34,788 nt of DNA from JAMLIN01 sp964509685 (GTDB lineage Bacteria; Pseudomonadota; Gammaproteobacteria; Burkholderiales; Burkholderiaceae_E): the NCBI GenBank assembly GCA_964509685.1, contig CAZDYQ010000029.1, forward strand, positions 1 to 34,788, read 5' to 3'. A program made the position numbers and the translations under genes. Shown here piece by piece: positions 23,781 to 30,794 of this stretch. Within the stretch, counting starts at the first letter, position 1; each line of letters starts with the position of its first letter. A model generated the notes under the pieces. It was not told the DNA's origin, did no database searches, and worked only from the letters and a program-made list of their open reading frames with translations.

Positions 23781-24077
23781 ATGTCCAGACGCGATTCACT
23801 CGTCGAGGATTTCAGCGCACTGCTTGCCGATGCCGAAGAACTGCTGAGGAACGCGAGTGCCGAAACGGGCGAGAAGGCGCAGGCGCTGCGCCAGCAGGTC
23901 GAGGCGAAGCTGCTGAACGCCAGGCTGCGCCTGCAGGAGCTCGAGGACGATGCCATGGAGCGCGCGAGGGCGGCCACGCGCGCCACCGACGACTACGTCC
24001 GTGACCATCCCTGGCAGACCGTGGGCATTGTTGCCGCGGTCGCCTTCGTCGCCGGCCTGCTGCTCAATCGACGCTAG
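23781..24077 (+). CDS. yqjD: YqjD/ElaB-family (DUF883) ribosome-associated membrane protein
   Basis: A 98-residue protein with a long amphipathic helix (LVEDFSALLADAEELL... to about residue 68) and a C-terminal tail anchor, VGIVAAVAFVAGLLLNRR, preceded by the family motif YVRDHPWQTVG. E. coli YqjD and ElaB are tail-anchored inner-membrane proteins that bind ribosomes in stationary phase; the N-terminal helix is the ribosome-contacting part. GGAGGGAAG lies just before the ATG. The next gene starts 6 bases after the stop. Confidence 0.92.
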   Translation: MSRRDSLVEDFSALLADAEELLRNASAETGEKAQALRQQVEAKLLNARLRLQELEDDAMERARAATRATDDYVRDHPWQTVGIVAAVAFVAGLLLNRR

Positions 24078-24083
24078 CGCCGC

Positions 24084-24500
24084 GTGAACCGAGCCGACGA
24101 CAGGCCGTCACTGCGCCGGATCGTCTCCCGCCTCGCCGCGGGCGGCGCGAGCCTCCTGGGCACCCGCCTCGAGCTGGCGTCGATCGAGCTGGCGCAGGAG
24201 CGCGAGCGCCTCCTGCTGCGGATCGGGCTGGTGGCGGGCGGCGTCCTCGCGCTCCTCTTCGGCCTGCTCGGCATCGGGGCGTTCGTCGTGCTGTACTTCT
24301 GGGAAAGCGGGCGGCTGGAGGCGATCCTCGCGGTCGCCGCCGCCTTCATCGTGCTCGGCGCCGTGCTGCTCCTTGCCGTCGCGCGAATGGGCCGCAGCGG
24401 CGCGGGGCCCTTCGAGGCGACGCTCGCGGAGTTCCGCAAGGATTCGGCCATGCTGCGCGAGCTGGCCGGCCGCGGCGATCGCGGAGGCGAGGCGCCATGA
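24084..24500 (+). CDS. yqjE: YqjE-like membrane protein (phage holin 3_6 superfamily)
   Basis: A 138-residue protein with two hydrophobic helices, LVAGGVLALLFGLLGIGAFV and LEAILAVAAAFIVLGAVLLL, forming a hairpin. A charged amphipathic helix precedes it (LGTRLELASIELAQERERLL), and a cytoplasmic tail follows with FRKDSAMLREL. The domain resembles holins by name only; nothing suggests a phage. The start is GTG. It lies between yqjD (6-base gap) and yqjK (ATGA overlap), the E. coli yqjDEK order. Confidence 0.88.
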   Translation: MNRADDRPSLRRIVSRLAAGGASLLGTRLELASIELAQERERLLLRIGLVAGGVLALLFGLLGIGAFVVLYFWESGRLEAILAVAAAFIVLGAVLLLAVARMGRSGAGPFEATLAEFRKDSAMLRELAGRGDRGGEAP

Positions 24501-24790
24501 GCCGGCGAGGCCCCGCGCTGGCCGAGCGCAAGCAGCTCCTGCTCGCGCAGTCGGAGCTCGCCCGGCTGCAGATCCTGCAGGCCGGGCGCGAGGCCCGGTC
24601 CCTGGTGGCGCCGCTTGCCCGCCTTGCCCCGATCGGGCGGCACACCGCCGGCATGCCGCTGCGCCCGCTCGCCCTCGCAATGACTGCCGCCGCACTGCCC
24701 GTGATCGGCGCGAAGCGGATGGGCAAACTCCTGAAGCTCGCCGGTACCGGGCTCGCGCTGCTGCGGCTGGCCCGTCATTTGCGACGCTAG
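24497..24790 (+). CDS. yqjK: YqjK-like small protein
   Basis: A 97-residue basic protein with a helical start (LAERKQLLLAQSELARLQI), typical of YqjK relatives, and a moderately hydrophobic C-terminal half (LRPLALAMTAAALPVIGAK). The ATG overlaps the yqjE stop by four bases, so the three genes form a coupled operon. Assignment rests on the opening motif and gene order; the family is poorly characterised. Confidence 0.8.
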   Translation: MSRRGPALAERKQLLLAQSELARLQILQAGREARSLVAPLARLAPIGRHTAGMPLRPLALAMTAAALPVIGAKRMGKLLKLAGTGLALLRLARHLRR

Positions 24791-24833
24791 CACCGCGGCG
24801 CCCCCGTGGGCCGGCCCCCTGCGATCGATCATC

Positions 24834-26018
24834 GTGATTCGTATTCGAAGACTCCTTTTCGGTGCCATCGCCGCGGGCGCGCTCGCGGCGATGGCCGGTT
24901 GCGGCGGCATCGACCCGGAGGAGGGCGATGCCACGCTGCGCGTCGCCCTGGCAAGCGCCTCGGGCTGCGGCTACTCGAACGTCCACCTCACGATCGACAG
25001 CGTGCAGGTCCACGAGTCGCCCCTCGCGACCGAGAACAGTCTCGGCTGGCGGGTGCTCGCTGCGCCATCGCCCTCGCGCATCGACCTCATGCGGCTCGAC
25101 AACGGCGCCCTGGCGGACCTCGGGTCGGCGACGGTGCCCAGCGCGCGCTATCGCAAGCTGCGACTGGTGCTGGCGCCGAACACCGCGTCCGAGCCGCTGC
25201 GCAATTCGGTGACGACGCCGGAGCAGGGCGAGACGGCGCTGGCGACGCCCGCGCCCCAGCAGGCCGGCCTGCTCCTTTCCATCGACCGCCGGGCATCGGC
25301 GGACGAGCCGCTCGAGGTCGTCCTCGACTTCGATGCCTGTGCGTCGGTGGTGTCGCGCGGGGCCGCCGGCGGCTACCTGCTCAAGCCGGTGCTCCGGATC
25401 CTGCCGTGGCCGGCAGGCGAAGGCCTGTCCGTCGCGGGAAGACTGGGAAACATGCCGGCCAGCGGCGCCCGGGTCAGCCTCCAGCGTGCGGGACACCCCG
25501 TGCGCAGCACGGTCGCCGATGCCGAGGGACGTTTCCTCCTGTCGCCGGTGCCCGCCGGGACGCACGACCTGGTGGTGGTGGCCGAGGATCGCGCGAGCGC
25601 CGTCCTGGCCGAGGTACCCGTCGCGGCGCAGTCGCGCACCGTGCTCGTCGCCGACGACCAGCCGCTGGAGCTTGTCCCGAGCGGCATGCGCACGGTCACG
25701 GGACGCGTCGGGCTGGCGGGATCGACTCTGGTCCCGGAAGCGCAGGCGAGCGCCCTGCAGGCCGTCGGCACCCGAACGGTGGAGATCGGCTCGCGCCCCG
25801 TCGATGCGGTCTCCGGAAACTACGTGCTGCGGCTGCCTGTCGCCCCGCCGATGCTGGCGAACTTCGATCCTGGCGCCCGTGGCTACGCGCTCACGCCGGA
25901 CATCGGCCGGGCGGGACGGTACGGCATCGAGGCATCGGTGCCCGGACGCGCGCCGCAGACGGTCGATGTCGATATCCGCACGGGCGACGCCGTGGCGAAC
26001 TTCGAGTTCCTGCCCTGA
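24834..26018 (+). CDS. DUF4382 lipoprotein with carboxypeptidase-regulatory-like domain
   Basis: A 394-residue exported protein. A lipoprotein signal peptide ends MAGC (Cys23). Residues about 33-170 match the DUF4382 pattern: an LRVALASASGCGYSNVHLTI opening, a strand VRVHES-like (VQVHESPLA), RIDLMRLDNGALADLG, and LRLVLAPN. A beta-sandwich of the CarboxypepD_reg type follows (LSVAGRLGNMPASGARVSL ... DAEGRFLLSPVPAGTHDLVVVAED), then a second, looser beta domain. Cys45 and Cys about 170 may pair. The start is GTG, 43 bases after yqjK. The function of DUF4382 is unknown; a surface or periplasmic binding role is inferred. Confidence 0.82.
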   Translation: MIRIRRLLFGAIAAGALAAMAGCGGIDPEEGDATLRVALASASGCGYSNVHLTIDSVQVHESPLATENSLGWRVLAAPSPSRIDLMRLDNGALADLGSATVPSARYRKLRLVLAPNTASEPLRNSVTTPEQGETALATPAPQQAGLLLSIDRRASADEPLEVVLDFDACASVVSRGAAGGYLLKPVLRILPWPAGEGLSVAGRLGNMPASGARVSLQRAGHPVRSTVADAEGRFLLSPVPAGTHDLVVVAEDRASAVLAEVPVAAQSRTVLVADDQPLELVPSGMRTVTGRVGLAGSTLVPEAQASALQAVGTRTVEIGSRPVDAVSGNYVLRLPVAPPMLANFDPGARGYALTPDIGRAGRYGIEASVPGRAPQTVDVDIRTGDAVANFEFLP

Positions 26019-26041
26019 TGCCGCTCCGGGAGTGACGCTCC

Positions 26042-26926
26042 CTACCCGGGGAGCACGATCGTCCCTTCGATACAGGTCACGGCGGCGCCGCCCACCCGGA
26101 TGCGGTCGGGCCCGATCTCGATGCGCACACGGCCGTCTCGCCCGACCACGCGTCCCTGCGACACGACGAAGCGCTCGCCGAACCGCCCGAGCTGACCGGT
26201 CTCCCGGATGTAGGCGGCCATGCAGCCGTTCCCGCTGCCGCAGACCGGATCCTCGTCGATGCCGCAGGAGGGCGCGAACGCACGCAGCTCCACGCGGGAT
26301 TCCGCGCCGGGCGGATGCTCCCCGAAGACCACCACGCCGGTGGCACCGAGCGCGCGATCATGCGCCCGCATCCGCTGCAGGTCCGGCGTGACGCCCAGCA
26401 CGGCCGCCGCATCCGGCAGCTGCGCCACCACCCACCGCGGACCGACATCGACGAGCCGGGGCCGCACCCCGGGGGCGAGCGCGGTGCCCAGGATCGCGGC
26501 AAGCTCCGCCGCCTGCGCAGCGGTGAGCTCGCGCATCGTGTGCCGTGGCAACTCGAAGCCGATCGTGCGGCCCGCGGCGGCGGCGTCGCCCACCCCCAGG
26601 AGAACCAGGCCCGCGCCGCATTCCTGGACGAGCCTGCCGTCCGCCGCCGCGACCAGACCGGCCTCGAGCAGCGCGTGCGCGGTCCCGATGGTCGGATGGC
26701 CCGCGAACGGCAGCTCCGATGCCGGCGTGAAGATGCGCACCCGGTAGTCCGCCTCGTCGTTCGTCTTCGGCACGACGAAGGTCGTCTCCGAGAGGTTCGT
26801 CCACTGGGCGATCCGCTGCATCTGCGCGGTGTCGAGATCGCCGGCGTCGAGCACGACCGCGACCGGATTGCCCCTGAAGGGAACGCTCGTGAAGACATCG
26901 ACCTGGCGAAACCGAAGCGTCCGCAT
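26042..26926 (-). CDS. PhzF-family isomerase/epimerase
   Basis: A 294-residue enzyme of the diaminopimelate-epimerase fold. N-terminal half: FRQVDVFTSVPFRGNPVAVVLDA, then NLSETTFVVP with the catalytic Glu47, and FTPASELPFAGHPTIGTAHALL with His77, both conserved in PhzF. C-terminal half: DEDPVCGSGNGCMAAYIRE, carrying the partner Asp. Only PhzF itself is known to act in phenazine formation; no other phz gene is here, so the substrate is unknown. It starts 12 bases after the amidase stop, so the two probably act in one pathway, perhaps on a cyclic or amidated amino-acid derivative (inference). Confidence 0.92.
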   Translation of the reverse strand: MRTLRFRQVDVFTSVPFRGNPVAVVLDAGDLDTAQMQRIAQWTNLSETTFVVPKTNDEADYRVRIFTPASELPFAGHPTIGTAHALLEAGLVAAADGRLVQECGAGLVLLGVGDAAAAGRTIGFELPRHTMRELTAAQAAELAAILGTALAPGVRPRLVDVGPRWVVAQLPDAAAVLGVTPDLQRMRAHDRALGATGVVVFGEHPPGAESRVELRAFAPSCGIDEDPVCGSGNGCMAAYIRETGQLGRFGERFVVSQGRVVGRDGRVRIEIGPDRIRVGGAAVTCIEGTIVLPG

Positions 26927-26938
26927 GGCGCCCTCCCG

Positions 26939-28510
26939 CTAAGCCTCGCCGGCCGCCGCCAGCAGGTCCTCGAGCCGGGCGGCGGCTTCGAGCACCCGCC
27001 AGTCGTCGCCGCGGCGCCCGACAAGCTGGATGCCGATCGGCCCACCGTCGCGCCCGTGGCCGCAGGGCAGGGACAGCGCCGGCATCCCGGTGAGGTTGAA
27101 AGGCATGGTGAAGGCGGTGGCCGCCGTGTGCACGGGAATCTCCTGTCCCGCCACGCGCACGCGGCCCGCGCCGGACGGCGGCGCCGTGGTCCGCATGGTC
27201 GGCATCGCGATGACATCCACCTCGTCGAGCACCGCGTCGAACATCGAGGCCAGCGCGGCGCGACCCCTCTGCGCCCGCACGTACCACGTCGCCGGCAGGA
27301 AGATGCCCATCTCCAGCCGCATGCGCACGTCCGGCCCCAGCGTGTGGGGACGCTCGACCAGGCGTTCCCAGTGCAGCTCCGTCGCCTCGCTGCACAAGGT
27401 GACGAACTGCAGCGCGGCGGCGGATTCGAAACCCGGCAGTTCGATTTCGCGAACGATCGCGCCGTCCTCGCGCATCCGCTCGAGCGCGGCGGCGACGGCG
27501 CGCGCCACATCCTCGGCGAGCGGCGCGAGGGTGGCCTCGCTCGGCACCCCGACACGCAAGCCGCGCAGCGGCCGGCGCCGTGGCACATGGGCCGGCTGGC
27601 CGGCCATGACCGACCAGGCGAGGGCCGCATCGGCCACGGTCGCGGCGATCGGCCCGACGTGGTCGAGGCTCATGCCCAGCGTGCTGACGCCGTCGCGAGG
27701 GACGGCATCGAAGCTCGGCTTGAAGCCCACGACCCCGCAGCACGCGGCGGGAATGCGGATCGAGCCGCCGGTATCGGTGCCCACGGCGATGCGCACGATG
27801 CCGGCCGCGACCGCCGCCGCCGATCCGCCGCTCGAGCCGCCGGCAATGCAGCCCGGGACCCGCGGGTTCGCGACATGGCCATGGTGCGGGTTCTCGCTGG
27901 TGATGCCGTAGGCGAGCTCGTGCAGGTTCGCCATGCCGATCGGGATTGCCCCGGCCGCGCGCAGTCGGGCGACGGCCACGGCATCGACCGTCGCGATGCC
28001 GCGCGGTTCGCCCCCGGTGCCATCGGTCCGGGGCAGGCCGGCCACCGCCATCAGGTCCTTCGCGGCGAAGGGCACGCCCATCAGCGGCATGGACGCGCCT
28101 TCCCCGAGGAGGCGGACCGCCTCGGCCACGGATGCCCGCACCATGTCCTCGTCGGCGATCGCGATGAATGCCTTGCCTTCGCGCCGCCCGTGCGCGAGGG
28201 CAAGTGCCTCGGCTGCCGCCCTGCCGGCCTGGTCGGGTGCGGAGCGCGCAGTCCGGGCGATCGCGGCGACGCCCGATGCATCGCGATCCGCTTCGTCGCC
28301 GGGCGGCACGCCGCCCGGGGCAGGGGGCACGGGCGGGGGCTGGAGGAAACCGAGTTCCGGCGAGGGCCGCAGCCGGTCGAAGGCCTCCAGCTCGGGCTGG
28401 TTGAGCCGAAGGCGCTCGAGCCAGGTGGATCGTCGATCGGCATGGGGATAGCGGCCGAGTGCGGCCAGGGAGTCGATGGCCTGTTCGAGGCGGTGGAGGA
28501 TGTCGCTCAT
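26939..28510 (-). CDS. Amidase (amidase signature family)
   Basis: A 523-residue hydrolase of C-N bonds with the Ser-cisSer-Lys triad: Lys151 (GVPFAAKDLMAVAG), cis-Ser226 (GGSSGGSAAAVAAG) and Ser250 (GTDTGGSIRIPAACCGVVGFKP). The C-terminal part has VIAMPTMRTTAP and FNLTGMPALSLPCG. Before the catalytic core stands an unusual extension of about 90 residues that includes a Pro-rich stretch (residues 58-70). I start at the ATG giving MSDILHRLEQAI; longer frames exist but have no better start. AtzE-like, GatA-like or nitrile-pathway amidases share these motifs, so the substrate is open. No gatB/gatC is nearby, so it is not the Glu-tRNA amidotransferase. Confidence 0.92.
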   Translation of the reverse strand: MSDILHRLEQAIDSLAALGRYPHADRRSTWLERLRLNQPELEAFDRLRPSPELGFLQPPPVPPAPGGVPPGDEADRDASGVAAIARTARSAPDQAGRAAAEALALAHGRREGKAFIAIADEDMVRASVAEAVRLLGEGASMPLMGVPFAAKDLMAVAGLPRTDGTGGEPRGIATVDAVAVARLRAAGAIPIGMANLHELAYGITSENPHHGHVANPRVPGCIAGGSSGGSAAAVAAGIVRIAVGTDTGGSIRIPAACCGVVGFKPSFDAVPRDGVSTLGMSLDHVGPIAATVADAALAWSVMAGQPAHVPRRRPLRGLRVGVPSEATLAPLAEDVARAVAAALERMREDGAIVREIELPGFESAAALQFVTLCSEATELHWERLVERPHTLGPDVRMRLEMGIFLPATWYVRAQRGRAALASMFDAVLDEVDVIAMPTMRTTAPPSGAGRVRVAGQEIPVHTAATAFTMPFNLTGMPALSLPCGHGRDGGPIGIQLVGRRGDDWRVLEAAARLEDLLAAAGEA

Positions 28511-28541
28511 GTCGGGCTGGGGAACCGGAAGGGGATTGCCA

Positions 28542-28560
28542 ATGATCCCACGGGTATCAT
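28542..28560. promoter_or_regulatory. Imperfect palindrome between the amidase and exonuclease genes
   Basis: atgatccc-ac-gggtatcat: the arms pair except for one extra base. It sits mid-way in the 100-base divergent region. The right arm contains TATCAT, which could also be a -10 for the exonuclease gene. It may be an operator or a promoter; both are tentative. Confidence 0.25.
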
Positions 28561-28610
28561 CCCCTGCGTCCGTCCGGGCGCACCGCCCCTTAGACCAGCC
28601 CCCGAGATTC

Positions 28611-29420
28611 ATGACCACCGTCGCCGTCATCGACTTCGAAACCACCGGCATGTCGCCCGACACGGGCGGCCGCGCCACCGAGATCGGCGTGGTGCTGCTG
28701 CGCGACGGCGATGTCGTGGATCGCTACCAGAGCCTCATGAACGCCGGCGCCTGGGTGCCGCCCTTCATCGAGGCGCTCACCGGCATCAGCAACGAGATGC
28801 TGCGTGCCGCGCCGCCCGTCGAGCGCGTGATGGCCGAGGCGGCCGATTTCGTCGGCGACGTTCCGCTGGTCGCCCACAACGCGGCCTTCGATCGCCGCTT
28901 CTGGGACGCGGAACTTGCCCGGATCGGGCGCCCCCGGCGACAGGAGTTCGCCTGCACCCTGCTGCTGTCGCGGCGCGTCCATCCCGAGGCGCCGAGCCAC
29001 CGGCTCGGCAGCCTCGTCGAGTTCCACGGCCTGCCCGTGGCGGGGCGGCACCACCGCGCGCTCGCCGATGCCGAGATGGCGGCCAGCCTGCTACGGCACA
29101 TGTGCGAGACGCTGGCGCGGCGATTCGGCCTGGCTCGGGTCACCCACGAGCTGCTGCGCGAGATCCAGGCGGTGCCGCGCAAGCGGATGGAGGACTGCAT
29201 CGCGCAGCATCGGCTGCGCCACCCGACCGGACCGCGGGAACGCCGGGCGTCCGGCGACTCACTGCCCGAAGGCCGCCTCCATCTCGCGCCGCAGCCGACT
29301 CGCCTGCGAACCGTCGCCGAGCTCGACATCGTCCCAGGTGAGCGCCTGGCCCTTCGGCACGGGGCGGACGAGCCGCAGCTCGTGGGCCAGCCCCAGGGGC
29401 AGGCCGCCGATGCGCCGTGA
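28611..29420 (+). CDS. DnaQ-like 3'-5' exonuclease (DEDDh)
   Basis: A 269-residue exonuclease of the PolIII-epsilon fold. Metal ligands: Asp8 and Glu10 in AVIDFETTG, Asp94 in VAHNAAFDRRFW, and His148 and Asp153 in HHRALADAEM, a full DEDDh set. The domain ends near residue 180. Stand-alone relatives are about 200 residues, so the last 54 are extra; these are encoded antisense to the 3' end of the SAF-oxidoreductase gene (162-base overlap) and are probably not conserved. No DNA polymerase or UvrC-like (GIY-YIG) domain is fused. The start is the ATG immediately before TVAVIDFETTG. Confidence 0.92.
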   Translation: MTTVAVIDFETTGMSPDTGGRATEIGVVLLRDGDVVDRYQSLMNAGAWVPPFIEALTGISNEMLRAAPPVERVMAEAADFVGDVPLVAHNAAFDRRFWDAELARIGRPRRQEFACTLLLSRRVHPEAPSHRLGSLVEFHGLPVAGRHHRALADAEMAASLLRHMCETLARRFGLARVTHELLREIQAVPRKRMEDCIAQHRLRHPTGPRERRASGDSLPEGRLHLAPQPTRLRTVAELDIVPGERLALRHGADEPQLVGQPQGQAADAP

Positions 29421-30599
29421 CGTCTCGGCCGGGAGCAGCTTGCCCCAGACCGTGTAGCCGCCTTCGCCATCGAGCAGCTCGCCGGGTTTCAGGTCGCGCT
29501 TGGCCGTTGCCACCACATCGGCGTTCCATCCCGTCGCCACCCCGGTCGGCTCGCCGCGCGTCGCCACGCTCGCCACCGACATCCCGACCTCGAGCCCGAT
29601 CAGGTGCCAGCGCTTGTAGAGCGTGAAGTAGCGCCCGGTGGGATCGGTGTGCGCGTTGTACTCCTCGAAGCAGTTGCGGATGTACTCCGTCTCGCCCTCG
29701 ACCGTCACCCACACGCCCATGCGGATGTCGTAGGGAATCGCGCGCCCGTCCGGCTCGAGGCTCGAGATCACCTCCACCATGCCCTTCCTCTCCAGCACGC
29801 CGCCCTCGCTGCGGGGCCGGGTCACGAAGGGGATGTCCGCGATGCTCGCGGGCGGATAGAGCAGCCCGTCGCTCGGTACCCCGAGGCCCGTCGCATTCGA
29901 TACGGCGGTGGATTCGATCGATGGCTTCGATCCATCGAGGAAACTGTTGAACATTTTCGGATTGAGGCCGCCTCGCTCGGCCTGCTCGGGCGTCAGGCCG
30001 TAATAGCCCCACACCGTCTCGGGGGTGGACTCGCAATAGTGCGGAAGCCACTTGTGGCCACGGCCTGCGGCCACGACGGGGAACCCGCAGGTGCGCGCCC
30101 AGTCGACGAGGTCGCAGATCATGGCCGGCTGGTCGCCGTACGCGAGCGAATAGACGACCCCGGCGCCGGCCGCCCTGCGGGCCAGGATGGGCCCGCACAA
30201 AGCGTCGGCCTCGACCGTCACGTTGACCACATGCTTGCCATGGGCGAAGGCCGCCAGGATGTGGTCCACCGCCGCGATCGGGTTGCCGGTGGACTCGACC
30301 AGCATCTCGATGCGCGGATCGGCGACCAGGGTTTCCCAGTCGTCCGTGACCCATGTCGTTCCGTCACAAAGGGCCTGGTCGATGGACCCGGCGCCCGCCT
30401 GGCCGGGCTTCCAGCCGACCCGCTCGAGGTTGGCCCGGGCGCGGTCGGGCGCGAGGTCCGCGATGCCCACGACGTGCACGCCCGGCATGCGCGGCGCCTG
30501 GGCAAGGTACATGGAACCGAACTTGCCGGCGCCCACCAGGGCGATTCGTACGGGACGGCCTTCGGCGGCGCGCTGCAGAAGCCTGCTGTGGAGACTCAT
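29259..30599 (-). CDS. NAD(P)-binding oxidoreductase with C-terminal SAF domain, substrate unknown
   Basis: A 446-residue protein. The N-terminus is a Rossmann domain (RIALVGAGKFGSMYL near residue 20; VVGIADL), of the homoserine-dehydrogenase NAD_binding_3 kind. VESTGNPIAAVDHILAAFAHG and KHVVNVTVEADALCG are typical of this little-studied family. A central catalytic-like region has GRGHKWLPHYCESTPETVWG and SFLDGSKPSIESTAVSNATGL. The last 65 residues form an SAF-like domain (KRDLKPGELLDGEGG ... VPKGQALTWDDVEL), as in sugar-acid dehydratases and FlgA. It lacks homoserine dehydrogenase's own catalytic domain. Such enzymes often act on sugar acids or branched polyols (inference). The neighbours do not suggest a pathway. 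Confidence 0.85.
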   Translation of the reverse strand: MSLHSRLLQRAAEGRPVRIALVGAGKFGSMYLAQAPRMPGVHVVGIADLAPDRARANLERVGWKPGQAGAGSIDQALCDGTTWVTDDWETLVADPRIEMLVESTGNPIAAVDHILAAFAHGKHVVNVTVEADALCGPILARRAAGAGVVYSLAYGDQPAMICDLVDWARTCGFPVVAAGRGHKWLPHYCESTPETVWGYYGLTPEQAERGGLNPKMFNSFLDGSKPSIESTAVSNATGLGVPSDGLLYPPASIADIPFVTRPRSEGGVLERKGMVEVISSLEPDGRAIPYDIRMGVWVTVEGETEYIRNCFEEYNAHTDPTGRYFTLYKRWHLIGLEVGMSVASVATRGEPTGVATGWNADVVATAKRDLKPGELLDGEGGYTVWGKLLPAETSRRIGGLPLGLAHELRLVRPVPKGQALTWDDVELGDGSQASRLRREMEAAFGQ

Positions 30600-30638
30600 G
30601 GTTCGGGGGCGTGGGTTGACGTGGGATCCTGGGGCCGC

Positions 30639-30644
30639 ACTATA
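30639..30644 (-). promoter_or_regulatory. Candidate -10 element for the SAF-oxidoreductase
   Basis: TATAGT on the minus strand, about 39 bases before the start codon, inside a 13-base sequence (gcactataccgcc on the plus strand) that recurs at the same place upstream of the zinc-ribbon gene. No clear -35. Confidence 0.35.
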
Positions 30645-30666
30645 CCGCCAGCGCGCCCGGCCGCAC

Positions 30667-30794
30667 GTGCGCTCTCGCGCAATCGCGATGGCGAGGGTCT
30701 CGTCGCCGTGTGGCGCGAGGCGCTGCTGGCCCGGGCGGCGCTCGCCGGACAGTCCTGCGGCCACTGCCGCCATCCGCCACTGGAGCATCGATGA
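30667..30794 (+). pseudogene. Decayed 5' fragment of an endonuclease-V-like (Pyr_excise) gene
   Basis: In frame from 30693 the sequence reads EGLVAVWREALLARAALAGQ, then CRHPPLEHR and a stop. It matches GLVALWREALLARAVLEER ... RRHPQLERF of the intact gene at 34314. DNA alignment is gap-free from 30696 to about 30785 at a constant offset of 3660 bases; 20 bases at 30711 are identical and overall identity is roughly 70%. Many differences fall at third codon positions. Further upstream only gtgcg-ctct at 30667 resembles the start codon region (gtgcggctctgg), which would imply a 13-base deletion. Homology ends at the OPT start codon: the fragment's TGA overlaps it as ATGA. Confidence 0.72.

Noticed and set aside
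24084..24500. Holin-like gene as a prophage trace
   Set aside because: The YqjD-YqjE-YqjK order shows a housekeeping operon, and no phage gene is nearby.
26042..26926. Phenazine biosynthesis
   Set aside because: PhzF homologues are widespread outside phenazine producers and no phzA-E or phzG is present.
29259..30599. Homoserine dehydrogenase for the SAF oxidoreductase
   Set aside because: Only the NAD-binding fold is shared; the catalytic homoserine dehydrogenase domain is absent and a SAF domain takes its place.
30710..30790. GTG start extending the OPT protein by 27 residues
   Set aside because: The stretch is better explained as the glycosylase remnant in a different frame, and the added peptide is not hydrophobic or OPT-like.
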